Below are positions 1 to 10,242 of a stretch of DNA of 64,000 nt, piece after piece. The stretch is from assembly GCA_902559355.1 (NCBI GenBank), contig CACEHM010000003.1:124001-188000 (forward strand), in the 5' to 3' direction. Made by a program: the position numbers and the translations under genes. The notes under the pieces were generated by a model. The model saw only the letters and a list, made by a program, of their open reading frames with translations, had not been told where the DNA came from and made no database searches. The stretch's first letter is position 1, and the number at the start of each line of letters is the position of its first letter. This stretch comes from an uncultured Gammaproteobacteria bacterium. GTDB taxonomy: Bacteria; Pseudomonadota; Gammaproteobacteria; GCA-002705445; GCA-002716945.

Positions 1-85
1 AAAATGTTTATCCAATGATAATGAGTGGTAAAGGACATCACGAGATGCATTTAGCACCCTCTGCAAATGAAGATATCGAATTAGC

Positions 86-89
<4 letters not shown>
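1..89 (+). CDS. Acetolactate synthase large subunit, C-terminal end (partial)
   Basis: Only the last 28 codons are present, read from base 3 to a TGA at 87-89. They encode a tail with a VYPM element, as found at the C terminus of thiamine-diphosphate-dependent acetolactate synthase catalytic subunits (IlvI/IlvB type). The enzyme condenses pyruvate, or pyruvate plus 2-ketobutyrate, as the first committed step of branched-chain amino acid synthesis. The stop overlaps the start of the regulatory-subunit gene by four bases (ATGA), which fits translational coupling of the two subunits. The short tail plus the ilvH neighbour make the call; ilvI and ilvB cannot be told apart from so little sequence. 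Confidence 0.8.
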
Positions 90-1616
<1,527 letters not shown>

Positions 1617-2390
1617 TTGAGAAAGAAAAGAAATAAACTACCTGGAGTATATCTGCTGCCAAACCTTGTGACATCAGGGGCTTTATTTTGCGGTTTCTAT
1701 TCAATTATCACAGCTATTGGCGGAAACTATATATTAGCTGCTATATATATTTTGTTTGCAATGATTCTCGATGGCCTTGATGGCAGAGTGGCAAGGATGA
1801 CAAATACACAAACATCATTTGGTGAATACTTTGATAGCTTATCTGATATGTTATGTTTTGGAGTTGCACCAGCATTACTTATTTATCTTTCAAGTTTATC
1901 CATGTTTACTTCTGGTTATCTTGCTAAAATATCCTATATTGCATGTTTTATTTATATCGCTTCAACAGCTATAAGATTAGCTAGATTTAACTCAAGAAAT
2001 CAAACTACTGATAAAAAGTATTTTATGGGTTTAGCTAGTCCAGCCGCAGCAGCAATTTTAATTTGTTATGTATGGTTGATGCAAGACTTAGGAGTCGATA
2101 TTCAATCATACGTCACGTTGACAGTTATTTTGATTGTTTCACTATCAATTCTAATGGTAAGTAATATTGCTTATATGAGTTTCAAAGACATTAACTTTAG
2201 ACAAAAGATTCCTTATATTATGCTTTTTTTAATATCATTAGCCATTTCTTTTATATCATTTGATCCACCAAAAGTATTATTTATTTTCTTTTTATTCTAT
2301 GGTCTCTCAGGTCCCGGGTTATATTTTTTTCGGAGATTTAAAAGGAGTAAATTGAATCCCAATGATATATCTATAAAAGATAAACGATAA
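1617..2390 (+). CDS. pssA: CDP-diacylglycerol-serine O-phosphatidyltransferase
   Basis: A 257-residue integral membrane enzyme that makes phosphatidylserine, precursor of phosphatidylethanolamine. The CDP-alcohol phosphotransferase signature D-x2-DG-x2-AR-x8-G-x3-D-x3-D is complete at residues 52-77 (D52, D55-G56, A59-R60, G69, D73, D77). Several hydrophobic segments follow and the C terminus is basic (FRRFKRSK). The start is a TTG placed directly after the ilvC stop; no better in-frame start precedes the conserved N terminus, so expression probably depends on translation of ilvC. The ilvIHC-pssA order also occurs in Pseudomonas. Confidence 0.94.
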   Translation: MRKKRNKLPGVYLLPNLVTSGALFCGFYSIITAIGGNYILAAIYILFAMILDGLDGRVARMTNTQTSFGEYFDSLSDMLCFGVAPALLIYLSSLSMFTSGYLAKISYIACFIYIASTAIRLARFNSRNQTTDKKYFMGLASPAAAAILICYVWLMQDLGVDIQSYVTLTVILIVSLSILMVSNIAYMSFKDINFRQKIPYIMLFLISLAISFISFDPPKVLFIFFLFYGLSGPGLYFFRRFKRSKLNPNDISIKDKR

Positions 2391-2439
2391 GTTCTGTAAA
2401 GTTTAATATATTTTCACTACTTCCTGCTATCTGTTAGGT

Positions 2440-2445
2440 TATAAT
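2440..2445 (+). promoter_or_regulatory. Candidate -10 box upstream of leuA
   Basis: A perfect TATAAT lies 37 bases before the leuA ATG in the 91-base pssA-leuA spacer, the only appreciable gap in this block. No good -35 box sits 16-18 bases upstream, so this is a one-sided match in AT-rich DNA. It suggests leuA can be transcribed separately from the ilv genes. I see no leucine-rich leader peptide or attenuator hairpin in the gap. Confidence 0.35.
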
Positions 2446-2481
2446 GCTCACTATACATATATAGCGTAGGATTTCATTGAT

Positions 2482-4026
2482 ATGGCTGGTACTGATAACT
2501 TAATAATTTTTGATACAACCCTAAGGGATGGTGAGCAGAGTCCTGGCGCATCTATGGACATTCAAGAGAAAATACAAATTGCTAATGCACTAAATGATCT
2601 TAATGTCGATGTTATAGAGGCCGGATTTCCAATCGCTAGCAAAGGAGATTTCACTGCAGTCAAAGAAATTGCGGATAGTATTAAAACATCAAGGATTTGT
2701 GCTTTAGCTAGAGCTTTGGAAAAAGATATTTTAAGAGCAGCTGATGCTCTGAAAAATGCAAAACTTTCAAGAATTCATACATTCATTGCTACATCTCCTA
2801 TACACATGGAAATGAAGTTAAAAATGACTCCTGAGCAGGTCATTAAAAATGCAGTTAATGCTGTTACCATTGCTAGGGATAATGCTGAAGATGTAGAGTT
2901 TTCCCCAGAAGATGCGGGCAGATCAGATTTCAATTTTCTATGTGAGATCATAGAGCAAGTAATTAATGCTGGCGCAACAACCATAAATATCCCTGATACG
3001 GTTGGTTATAATATGCCACACCAATTTGGTGAATTGATAGAAAAAATAATTTCAAATGTACCTAATGCTAATAAAGCAATATTTTCAGTTCATTGTCATA
3101 ATGATTTGGGACTAGCAGTATCAAATTCGCTATCATCTGTTCTTCACGGTGCTAGACAAGTAGAGTGTACGATTAATGGCCTAGGTGAAAGAGCAGGAAA
3201 TGCAGCTTTAGAGGAAATAGTAATGACCGTGAAAACTAGACGAGATATATTTTCATGCGATACAAGAATAAATACAAAAAAAATTATGAATTGTTCTAGA
3301 CTAGTTTCAAGCATTACAGGATTTCCAGTTCAACCTAATAAAGCCATAGTTGGTAAAAATGCTTTTGCTCATGAATCTGGTATTCATCAAGATGGCATTA
3401 TTAAGTCCAGAGAAACTTATGAAATTATGAGAGCCGAAGATGTTGGTCTTGTTAGCAATTCATTGGTTTTAGGAAAACACTCAGGAAGAAACGCTCTCAA
3501 GCAAAAAATGGAGCAGTTAAATCTAAAGTATGAATCTGAAGAGTCATTTAATGATCTCTTTTCAAGATTCAAGGAATTAGCTGATAAGAAGCATGAAATA
3601 TATGACGAGGATATTATTCAATTATCTAATAATGTTCAACTATCAGGTGATGATATTCAATTAATATCCATGTCAGTAGTATGTGATTCCTCTAAAAAGC
3701 CTTATGCGAAAGTTACACTGGATATTAAGGGCAAAGAACTAGACTCATCTGCAGAAGGTGATGGAGCTGTTGATGCTGCATTCAATGCTATTAACAATCT
3801 AATAGATTTAAATATTGATTTAAAGCTTTATTCTGTAAATAACATTACATCAGGAACAGATGCACAAGGAGAAGTAACAGTAAGGGTTCTTAAAGGTGAG
3901 GTCATAGTGAATGGACATGGCGCAGACACTGATATTGTTAAAGCTTCAGTCTTGGCTTATCTAAATGCTATAAACAAGATTTATCATAATCCAAATCTTG
4001 AATCAAAAAAACTATCAGGTATTTAA
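2482..4026 (+). CDS. leuA: 2-isopropylmalate synthase
   Basis: A 514-residue enzyme that joins acetyl-CoA and 2-ketoisovalerate in the first step specific to leucine synthesis. The catalytic TIM barrel opens with FDTTLRDGEQSPGASM at residues 10-25, has the metal-binding HCHNDLGLAVSN motif near residue 205, and contains the ESGIHQDGI stretch. The C-terminal third (from about residue 390) is the leucine-binding regulatory domain, so feedback inhibition is expected. Length equals the usual long bacterial form. The leuB, leuC and leuD genes are not in this window. The stop overlaps the start of the next gene by one base (TAATG). Confidence 0.97.
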   Translation: MAGTDNLIIFDTTLRDGEQSPGASMDIQEKIQIANALNDLNVDVIEAGFPIASKGDFTAVKEIADSIKTSRICALARALEKDILRAADALKNAKLSRIHTFIATSPIHMEMKLKMTPEQVIKNAVNAVTIARDNAEDVEFSPEDAGRSDFNFLCEIIEQVINAGATTINIPDTVGYNMPHQFGELIEKIISNVPNANKAIFSVHCHNDLGLAVSNSLSSVLHGARQVECTINGLGERAGNAALEEIVMTVKTRRDIFSCDTRINTKKIMNCSRLVSSITGFPVQPNKAIVGKNAFAHESGIHQDGIIKSRETYEIMRAEDVGLVSNSLVLGKHSGRNALKQKMEQLNLKYESEESFNDLFSRFKELADKKHEIYDEDIIQLSNNVQLSGDDIQLISMSVVCDSSKKPYAKVTLDIKGKELDSSAEGDGAVDAAFNAINNLIDLNIDLKLYSVNNITSGTDAQGEVTVRVLKGEVIVNGHGADTDIVKASVLAYLNAINKIYHNPNLESKKLSGI

Positions 4027-4661
4027 TGTCTAGGAAAAAAGAGCTATTAAGTCTTATGAATATAGATGTATCTTGGCTTAATGATGATGTTATAGGGAAA
4101 AATATATTTTGTTTTGAAGATTTAAAACTAGATGCTGATAATTGTCAAAAATGTATATTAGCAAAAACCAGAAATAAGGTTGTATTTGGCAAAGGCAATA
4201 ATAATTCTAAAATATTAATTATTGGTGAGGCACCAGGAAAAGAAGAGGATTTAACAGCAGAACCTTTTGTTGGAAGAGCAGGGAAACTCTTAACAGAAAT
4301 CCTTCTATCTATCAAACTTACTAGAGATGATGTATACATTACGAATACAGTTAAATGTCGTCCACCTGAAAACAGAAATCCTAGTAATGAAGAAATTAAA
4401 TCTTGTGCAAGTTATTTAGATCAACAAATTGAATTGATATCTCCAAAAGTGATCATTTTACTTGGAAAAGTTGCGGCCGAGAGAATACTTAATTCTTCTG
4501 AACCTATGGCATCATTAAGGCAAAAAATTCATTCTTATAAGAATACTAATATACCAACACTTGTTTTTTATCATCCAGCTTATCTTTTAAGAAGTCCTAA
4601 TGAAAAGAGGAAAGTTTGGGAAGATCTAATATTTATGAGAGAAAATATAAATGTCAGTTAG
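4026..4661 (+). CDS. Uracil-DNA glycosylase, family 4 ([4Fe-4S])
   Basis: A 211-residue glycosylase that removes uracil from DNA to start base-excision repair. Four cysteines in the family-4/5 spacing can coordinate an Fe-S cluster: C40-x2-C43, C111 (TVKCRPPENRNP) and C127. The active-site motif GEAPGKEED is at 67-75, and the C-terminal HPAYLLRSP motif at 183-191 corresponds to the uracil-binding HPS/HPA loop. Older annotations call this family phage SPO1 DNA polymerase-like. The start overlaps the leuA stop by one base and the end overlaps rimI by 11, so it sits in a tight leuA-udg-rimI unit. Family is certain; the exact family number is inferred from motifs. Confidence 0.9.
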   Translation: MSRKKELLSLMNIDVSWLNDDVIGKNIFCFEDLKLDADNCQKCILAKTRNKVVFGKGNNNSKILIIGEAPGKEEDLTAEPFVGRAGKLLTEILLSIKLTRDDVYITNTVKCRPPENRNPSNEEIKSCASYLDQQIELISPKVIILLGKVAAERILNSSEPMASLRQKIHSYKNTNIPTLVFYHPAYLLRSPNEKRKVWEDLIFMRENINVS

Positions 4662-5112
4662 AAAATCAGATTTGTATAATTTTATTCCTATGAATATAAA
4701 AGATTTGAATAAAGTTTATGATCTCGAGCTTGAATCATACAGTTTTCCATGGACTAAAGAAATAATAAGAGATTGTATATTATATAAGTATGATTCATTT
4801 GCGGTTTTTTTTAATGAGAATCTTGTTGGTTATGTAATAGCTAAAATTACATATCCAGAAACACATATATTAAATCTTACAGTTAAAAAAAATTTTAGAA
4901 AAAAAGGTATCGGAAAATCTCTTATCGAACTAATAATCAGCGAAGCTCGCCTTAGAAATTCTGAAAATATAATATTAGAGGTAAGAATAAGTAATATTGA
5001 AGCCCAGTCTTTATATAAAAAATTAGACTTTCAAATAATTGGCACAAGAACTAATTACTATGAATCTGAAAATAGTCGAGAAGATGCGTATGTGCTTAAA
5101 CTAGATTTATAA
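4651..5112 (+). CDS. rimI: Ribosomal protein S18-alanine N-acetyltransferase
   Basis: A 153-residue GNAT-fold acetyltransferase. The acetyl-CoA pyrophosphate loop is R83-KK-G86-I-G88-KS, and the N-terminal SYSFPWTKE element (29-37) resembles the FPW stretch of RimI, which acetylates the N-terminal alanine of ribosomal protein S18. The start lies inside the upstream glycosylase gene (11-base overlap), and the 3' end overlaps the convergent bolA gene by six bases. GNAT family membership is certain; the RimI assignment rests on the FPW motif and length, and another N-terminal acetyltransferase remains possible. Confidence 0.82.
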   Translation: MSVRKSDLYNFIPMNIKDLNKVYDLELESYSFPWTKEIIRDCILYKYDSFAVFFNENLVGYVIAKITYPETHILNLTVKKNFRKKGIGKSLIELIISEARLRNSENIILEVRISNIEAQSLYKKLDFQIIGTRTNYYESENSREDAYVLKLDL

Positions 5113-5373
5113 CTCTTCAGGAGATTTTGCATTTATAGACAGGGCATGAATTTCTGTTTTCAATAATTCTGATAATGTCTTATATATTAACTTATGTCTG
5201 TTTATTTGGGTCATGTTATTAAAAGACTGAGATACAATATATAATTTGAAATGTCCGCCGGATTTAGCTCCTGCGTGACCTACATGAAGATGACCTTCGT
5301 CTTCTATTTCAATTCTCAAAGGGTTTAATAGGGCCAATCCCTCTTCAATCATTCTAATTCTCTCTTCAGTCAT
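5107..5373 (-). CDS. bolA: BolA family protein
   Basis: An 88-residue BolA-fold protein. These partner with monothiol glutaredoxins in [2Fe-2S] cluster trafficking, and in some species affect cell morphology genes. Visible family features are the N-terminal helix (ERIRMIEEGL), the DEGHLHVGHAG segment with histidines, GGHFKLYIVS, the RHKLIYKTL helix, and the typical C-terminal HALSINAKSPEE. It may be the BolA or the IbaG subtype; the longer histidine-rich loop favours BolA. It is a single minus-strand gene between rimI and trpS, convergent with rimI by a six-base overlap. Confidence 0.88.
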   Translation of the reverse strand: MTEERIRMIEEGLALLNPLRIEIEDEGHLHVGHAGAKSGGHFKLYIVSQSFNNMTQINRHKLIYKTLSELLKTEIHALSINAKSPEEL

Positions 5374-5461
5374 AAACGTAGTATATAAAATTTAAAAAAA
5401 TTTATACAGTATCTAAATTAGAACATTATGTTAAAATGATCTTATATGAATTACTCATTAT

Positions 5462-6466
5462 ATGTCTAAAGATACAGTTTTCTCAGGCGTACAACCTACA
5501 GGTGATATTCACTTAGGAAATTACCTCGGAGCCATAAAACAATTTCTTAATTTTCAAGATGATGCTGATTCTATTTTTTGTATAGTAGACCAACATGCTA
5601 TAACTGTCTTCCAAGATCCAGAAGAATTAAAACAAAATGTTTATAGCGTCTTATCAATATTTCTAGCTTGTGGCTTGGATCCTAAAAAATGCATTCTCTT
5701 TAATCAATCAGCTGTAAGAGAACATAGCGTCTTATCTTGGTACCTCAGTTGCACTGCTAGGGTTGGTTGGTTAAACAGAATGACACAGTTTAAAGATAAG
5801 GCAGGAAAAAATCGTGATAATGCATCACTGGGATTATATGCATATCCAGTGTTGATGGCAGCAGATATTCTTCTTTATCATGCTGATAAAGTTCCTGTCG
5901 GTGATGATCAGAAACAACATCTTGAATTGACAAGAGATATTGCACATAAATTTAACACAGATTACAAAAAAACATTTTTCAAATTACCAGAACCTATTAT
6001 AAATAAAGCTGCACCTAGAATCATGAGTCTTCGCGATGCTAACAATAAAATGAGTAAGTCCGATATCTCTAAGTATTCACGAATACTTCTGACAGATTCA
6101 AATGATGAAATTTCAGCAAAAATTAATAAAGCAAAATCTGATTCGCTTGCGATGCCAACTTCTTCTGATCAACTTGCTAATAGACCCGAAATTAATAATC
6201 TAATTACAATTTATAGTTCAATATCTAACGTTGAAAAAGATAAAATAATCACCCTTTTTGCAAATAAAGAAATTTCATCTTTTAAAAATGAGTTAAAAGA
6301 AGTTGTAATAAATTTGATTGAGCCCATATCAAAGGAGATCAAAAAGATAATGAATGATAAAAAATATTTACAAGAGACTCTAAAACATGGCTCATTAAAG
6401 GCTCGTGAAAGAGCCAATAAAACGATCTTAGAGCTTAACAGCGCTATGGGATTTAATTTTGACTGA
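5462..6466 (+). CDS. trpS: Tryptophanyl-tRNA synthetase
   Basis: A 334-residue class I aminoacyl-tRNA synthetase that charges tRNA-Trp. The HIGH-like motif is GDIHLGNYLGA at residues 14-24 and the KMSKS motif (NKMSKSD) is at about 195-201, with the tryptophan-pocket element LMAADILLYHADKVPVGDDQKQH between them. Length matches the E. coli enzyme (334). The ATG at 5462 follows an 88-base gap with a TTAAAAT -10-like element near 5431. The stop overlaps the TTG start of scpA by eight bases, so trpS-scpA-scpB form a unit. Confidence 0.97.
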   Translation: MSKDTVFSGVQPTGDIHLGNYLGAIKQFLNFQDDADSIFCIVDQHAITVFQDPEELKQNVYSVLSIFLACGLDPKKCILFNQSAVREHSVLSWYLSCTARVGWLNRMTQFKDKAGKNRDNASLGLYAYPVLMAADILLYHADKVPVGDDQKQHLELTRDIAHKFNTDYKKTFFKLPEPIINKAAPRIMSLRDANNKMSKSDISKYSRILLTDSNDEISAKINKAKSDSLAMPTSSDQLANRPEINNLITIYSSISNVEKDKIITLFANKEISSFKNELKEVVINLIEPISKEIKKIMNDKKYLQETLKHGSLKARERANKTILELNSAMGFNFD

Positions 6467-7232
6467 AATTACTGCTATATATAACGGTAAGGCCATTTCT
6501 GATATTCCTGAGGATTTATTCATACCGCCAGAGCATTTGCGCATTATTTTAGAGGACTTTGAAGGCCCACTAGATTTACTTTTATATCTTATTAAAAAGC
6601 AAAATATTGATATAACCGATTTGCCTATATTCCCGATTACCGAACAGTATATGAGTTATATCTCACTAATGGAGGAAATGCATTTCGAATTAGCTGCTGA
6701 TTATTTAGTCATGGCTTCAACTTTGACAGAAATTAAGTCAAAGCTTTTATTACCTGTTGAAACGGAAGTTGAGGATGAAGAAGATCCTCGTGCAAATCTT
6801 ATTAAACGTTTATTGGAGTATCAGAAATATAAGAATGCATCTGAGCTAATTGAAAATCTCCCTAGAAATTATCGGGACTTTTATGTTGTATCAAATGCTA
6901 TTGAAACAAAGAAAAGAAATACTATGGACATACCTGATATAAAAATTGAGCAACTGAAACTTGCTTTGATGGATGTGCTTAGACGAGCAGAGATATTATC
7001 TACACATAATATATTATCTGAAACATTATCAGTTCGAGAAAGAATGTCCTCAATGCTATCTAAACTAAAAGGTCATGAAAATATTGAATTTGTCGAATTA
7101 TTTAATCTCCAAGAGGGTAGATTAGGCGTTATAGTAACATTTCTTGCTCTTCTGGAGCTTGTTAAAGAGTCTTTGATTGATGTGATTCAAAACGAACCAA
7201 TGTCAAGAATTTATATAGGTCTTAAAAAATGA
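6459..7232 (+). CDS. scpA: Segregation and condensation protein A
   Basis: A 257-residue kleisin subunit of the SMC-ScpAB condensin complex, which bridges the SMC heads during chromosome organisation. The hallmark near the N terminus is FEGPLDLLLYLIKKQNIDITDLPI, followed by ITEQYMSYI and the TEIKSKLLLP helix; the C-terminal winged-helix region (VTFLALLELVKESLI) is also typical. The start is TTG at 6459 inside the end of trpS; there is no ATG before the conserved region. The last four bases (ATGA) also begin scpB. The smc gene is not in this window. Confidence 0.95.
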   Translation: MTEITAIYNGKAISDIPEDLFIPPEHLRIILEDFEGPLDLLLYLIKKQNIDITDLPIFPITEQYMSYISLMEEMHFELAADYLVMASTLTEIKSKLLLPVETEVEDEEDPRANLIKRLLEYQKYKNASELIENLPRNYRDFYVVSNAIETKKRNTMDIPDIKIEQLKLALMDVLRRAEILSTHNILSETLSVRERMSSMLSKLKGHENIEFVELFNLQEGRLGVIVTFLALLELVKESLIDVIQNEPMSRIYIGLKK

Positions 7233-7750
7233 AATATTCACTCAAAAATATAATCGAATGTTTATTACTTGTAAGTGATGATCCATTATCGATATCTCAA
7301 ATTGTCAAAATCTTAGATGATAAAAATCTAAATAAAAAACAAATTAGTGTTGCTATTGATGAACTTAATCATGACTATTCAAATAAAGCAATTCATATCT
7401 GTCAGGTTGCTAGTGGGTTTAGATTTCAAGCAAAAGACGGGTTAGATGCTTATATATCTAAACTGAAAGATAAAGGTATGAATAAATTTTCTAAAGCTTT
7501 TTTAGAGACAACTGCAATTATTGCTTACAAACAACCTGTAACGAGAGGAGATATAGAAGAGATAAGAGGAATTGCTGTAAGCACAAACATCATAAGGACT
7601 TTGTTAGAGTTAGAATGGATAAAGATTGTTGGACATAAAGAATCACCAGGAAAACCTGAATTATTTGGTACGACTCCCAAATTTCTTGATTATTTCAATA
7701 AAAATAAATTATCTGATTTACCTGAAATATCAGACGTTGAGAGCATTTAG
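7229..7750 (+). CDS. scpB: Segregation and condensation protein B
   Basis: A 173-residue ScpB, which dimerises and binds ScpA in the SMC complex. It consists of two winged-helix domains. Family features include IECLLLVSDDPLSISQI near the N terminus, the LETTAIIAYKQPVTRGDIEEIRG segment at about residue 90, and VVGHKESPGKPELFGTTPKFLDYF, here with IVGHKESPGKPELF. It starts in an ATGA overlap with scpA, and its stop is directly followed by the stop of the convergent moaB with no spacer. Confidence 0.94.
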   Translation: MKYSLKNIIECLLLVSDDPLSISQIVKILDDKNLNKKQISVAIDELNHDYSNKAIHICQVASGFRFQAKDGLDAYISKLKDKGMNKFSKAFLETTAIIAYKQPVTRGDIEEIRGIAVSTNIIRTLLELEWIKIVGHKESPGKPELFGTTPKFLDYFNKNKLSDLPEISDVESI

Positions 7751-8251
7751 TTATTCTTTTAGTCTAGGCATTAACATAACTAAATTACATGGCTTTGTTT
7801 CACTATTGAGTTGATGGCAAATTATTTCATTCCACGCTGTTTTACATGCATCTATTGATCCAGGTAATACAAATATGAAAGTTTTATTAGCAACACCTGC
7901 AAGGGCTCTAGACTGTAATGACGATGTTTTTATCTTTTCGAATGATTTAAGCCTAAATAATTCTCCAAATCCATCTATTATTTTATCAAGTAGAGGTTCT
8001 ATAGCCTCCGGTGTTCCATCTGAACCTGTAATACCTGTTCCACCGCTTAAGATGATAGAATCAATTTCTTTATTTAAAATAAATTCAGAGGCGACTTTTC
8101 TTATAGCATAGATATCATCCTTAACAATTTCTTTGGCTACAATTACATGACCCTCATTAGAAATCATTTCAGATAGTTTTTTACCAGACTTGTCAGTCTC
8201 ATGTGTTCTTGTATTAGATACAATAATTATAGCTATGTTAAGTATTTTCAT
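7751..8251 (-). CDS. moaB: Molybdenum cofactor biosynthesis protein MoaB/MogA family
   Basis: A 166-residue MoaB/Mog-fold protein. This family adenylates molybdopterin or binds it on the way to the molybdenum cofactor. The diagnostic loop is SGGTGITGSDGTPEAIEPL at about residues 69-87, with SLQSRALAGVANKTFIFVLPGS further on, the molybdopterin-binding GS/PGS region. No other Moco gene or molybdoenzyme lies in the window, so its pathway must be completed elsewhere. It is convergent with scpB (adjacent stops) and divergent from rluB with a 30-base spacer. MoaB versus MogA is decided mainly by length and is less sure than the family. Confidence 0.88.
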   Translation of the reverse strand: MKILNIAIIIVSNTRTHETDKSGKKLSEMISNEGHVIVAKEIVKDDIYAIRKVASEFILNKEIDSIILSGGTGITGSDGTPEAIEPLLDKIIDGFGELFRLKSFEKIKTSSLQSRALAGVANKTFIFVLPGSIDACKTAWNEIICHQLNSETKPCNLVMLMPRLKE

Positions 8252-8281
8252 GAATAATTAATATAATCAATTATTAACAAG

Positions 8282-8986
8282 ATGTATAGACTTCAAAAAC
8301 TTCTTTCCAAAATAGGTATCTGCTCAAGAAGATCAGCAGAAAAATTAATAGAGTCAGGATATATAAAAGTAAATGATTCTATAGCTAAAGTTGGTGATAA
8401 ATGGAAACATGGAGACTTATTAAGTATTAAGGGCAAAGATATTGATGTAGATAATTTACTTTATCAAAACATTGAAGTGATAAAATATTTTAAACCTTTG
8501 GGTGAAATTGTTAGCAGGTCTGATCCGCACAATACAAGAACGGTTTTTGACAGTCTCCCTGATGTAGATGGTAAATGGATTAATGTTGGAAGGCTAGATG
8601 TTGAGACAACTGGCTTATTGTTATTCACAAATGATGGCGATCTTGCAAATACACTAATGCATCCATCTTTTTCATTTAAAAGGGAATATATAGTTCATAC
8701 CGATAAGGTTTTGACTAAGAATGATATAATTCATTTGCTCAAAGGTGTTCCTATCAATGATGATGATATAGGGAAGTTTGAAAATATAGAAAAACTAGAT
8801 AACAATATATATAAAGTGATATTATCTTCTGGGAAAAATAGAGAGATTCGTAACTCCCTTAATTTTCTGAAAATTAAAACTTTAAAACTTCACAGAACTA
8901 AATATTCTTTTTTAGAGTTAGATGATATGAGTGAAGGAGAGTATCGTTATTTGACAAAGGATGATATATCTAATTTTTCAATTTAA
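8282..8986 (+). CDS. rluB: 23S rRNA pseudouridine synthase, RsuA/RluB family
   Basis: A 234-residue pseudouridine synthase. An S4 RNA-binding domain covers residues about 1-60 (LQKLLSKIGICSRRSAEKLI), and the catalytic domain has the GRLDVETTGLLLFTNDGDL motif with the nucleophile D106. Late motifs SSGKNREIRN and KLHRTKYSFLEL fit the RsuA/RluB/RluE/RluF group. RluB (23S U2605 in E. coli) is the best match, partly because rluB follows scpB in many gammaproteobacteria, but E. coli RluB is longer (291) and lacks nothing seen here except its basic tail. The 3' end overlaps the convergent Smr gene by 17 bases. Confidence 0.82.
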   Translation: MYRLQKLLSKIGICSRRSAEKLIESGYIKVNDSIAKVGDKWKHGDLLSIKGKDIDVDNLLYQNIEVIKYFKPLGEIVSRSDPHNTRTVFDSLPDVDGKWINVGRLDVETTGLLLFTNDGDLANTLMHPSFSFKREYIVHTDKVLTKNDIIHLLKGVPINDDDIGKFENIEKLDNNIYKVILSSGKNREIRNSLNFLKIKTLKLHRTKYSFLELDDMSEGEYRYLTKDDISNFSI

Positions 8987-9464
8987 CTTTGATAACTCCA
9001 GTACCACCATCTTTATCTCTAGCCGTGCAAGCTGCGTTAACAATTAAAGATTTTTTAATATATGCTTGAGTTGTAATTTTAATCTTTGGGATATTATCAG
9101 TGCTATTTGTGCCTTTGCCACAAATTATCTTTATGAACTGAGCTTTATCTGCAAATGCATTTGAGAAGAAATCATCAAGTTTCAATATTGCATCCTTTAC
9201 TGTTTCTCCATGAAGGTCTATTTCAATTGGAATATCTGATACGTTTTTCCTTTTGAGCTTATTCAGAACATAGTCTTGAACTCCGTTTCTTTTATACTCA
9301 AAAATTCCTTTATTATTATCTATTAGTATTATTTGATCAAAATCATAATCAAATATTTCATGATCATATTCATCTAATGTCGATACGTCATGGTCAGCAA
9401 AATCCTCATCATTTGAATTTTTAAGCCAATCATCTAATTCTTTTATTTTTTTATCTTTTTTCAT
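8970..9464 (-). CDS. Smr domain protein
   Basis: A 164-residue protein with a C-terminal Smr (small MutS-related) domain at about residues 80-163. The DLHG motif is followed by a helix (KDAILKLDDFF), then the ICGKG turn in place of the more usual HGKG, and GGTGVIKVKL at the end. Stand-alone Smr proteins such as SmrA/SmrB are nucleases; SmrB cleaves mRNA at collided ribosomes in E. coli. The N-terminal 75 residues are acidic and lysine-rich with no recognised domain. It is convergent with rluB (17-base overlap). Which Smr subtype it represents is uncertain. Confidence 0.83.
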   Translation of the reverse strand: MKKDKKIKELDDWLKNSNDEDFADHDVSTLDEYDHEIFDYDFDQIILIDNNKGIFEYKRNGVQDYVLNKLKRKNVSDIPIEIDLHGETVKDAILKLDDFFSNAFADKAQFIKIICGKGTNSTDNIPKIKITTQAYIKKSLIVNAACTARDKDGGTGVIKVKLKN

Positions 9465-9516
9465 ATTGTATTAAGAGATATTATGTACACTAATCATAGC
9501 CATATATGGAGTAATT

Positions 9517-10239
9517 GTGAATATTTTGTTATCTAATGATGATGGTTATAAGTCGTCAGGATTGAAATTTCTTAAAAATGTACTAGAAGAATATGGCAAT
9601 GTTACTACAGTTGCGCCTCACCGCGACATAAGCGCGTCCAGCAGCTGCTTAAGTGTTCATAGCCCTGTTCAGATTAAAAAAATATCAACAAAGTTTTATA
9701 AAATATATGGCACTCCTGCTGATTGTGTTCATATTGCATCAAGAGGTATAATGAAAAAAATTCCTGATATTGTATTTAGCGGAGTCAATATTGGGTCTAA
9801 CATGGGTGATGATGTTATTTATTCCGGCACTGTAGGAGCAGCAATTGAAGGAAGACACTCCAAATATGGATCTATTGCTATATCAATTGCATCAAAAAAA
9901 CCAAAACATATTGATGATCTTGATCAAAAACTTAAATATATAATTGAGTACGTATTTTCCAAATTAATAGCTCATAAAGCTGTAATTAATATAAATATAC
10001 CTGACCTTCCATTTTCTAAAATTAAAGGTTTAAAGATTACAAAACTTGGCAAAAGAAAGCATCCTCTCAAAGCATCGATTTTAAAGAAAGATAAAAAAAC
10101 ATATTTTAACATTGGAAAAGTAGGAAAGGGTATTTCGACTGTAGGAAATGATTTCTATGCAATTGAGAAAGGGTTTATTTCAATTACACCTCTCACAATC
10201 GATATGACTAACAGCGAAGTATACAAAAAAATAAAATAA
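9517..10239 (+). CDS. surE: 5'-nucleotidase / survival protein SurE
   Basis: A 240-residue metal-dependent nucleoside monophosphatase of the SurE family. The metal site is visible as SNDDGY at residues 6-11 (D8, D9), SSSCLSVHSP, and the FSGVNIGSNMGDDVIYSGTVGAA block near residue 91. Length fits (E. coli 253). The start is GTG at 9517 with a GGAG Shine-Dalgarno at 9508-9511. It begins a surE-pcm-yqaA unit that in most gammaproteobacteria continues into nlpD and rpoS, which are not here. Confidence 0.95.
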   Translation: MNILLSNDDGYKSSGLKFLKNVLEEYGNVTTVAPHRDISASSSCLSVHSPVQIKKISTKFYKIYGTPADCVHIASRGIMKKIPDIVFSGVNIGSNMGDDVIYSGTVGAAIEGRHSKYGSIAISIASKKPKHIDDLDQKLKYIIEYVFSKLIAHKAVININIPDLPFSKIKGLKITKLGKRKHPLKASILKKDKKTYFNIGKVGKGISTVGNDFYAIEKGFISITPLTIDMTNSEVYKKIK

Positions 10240-10242
10240 TTT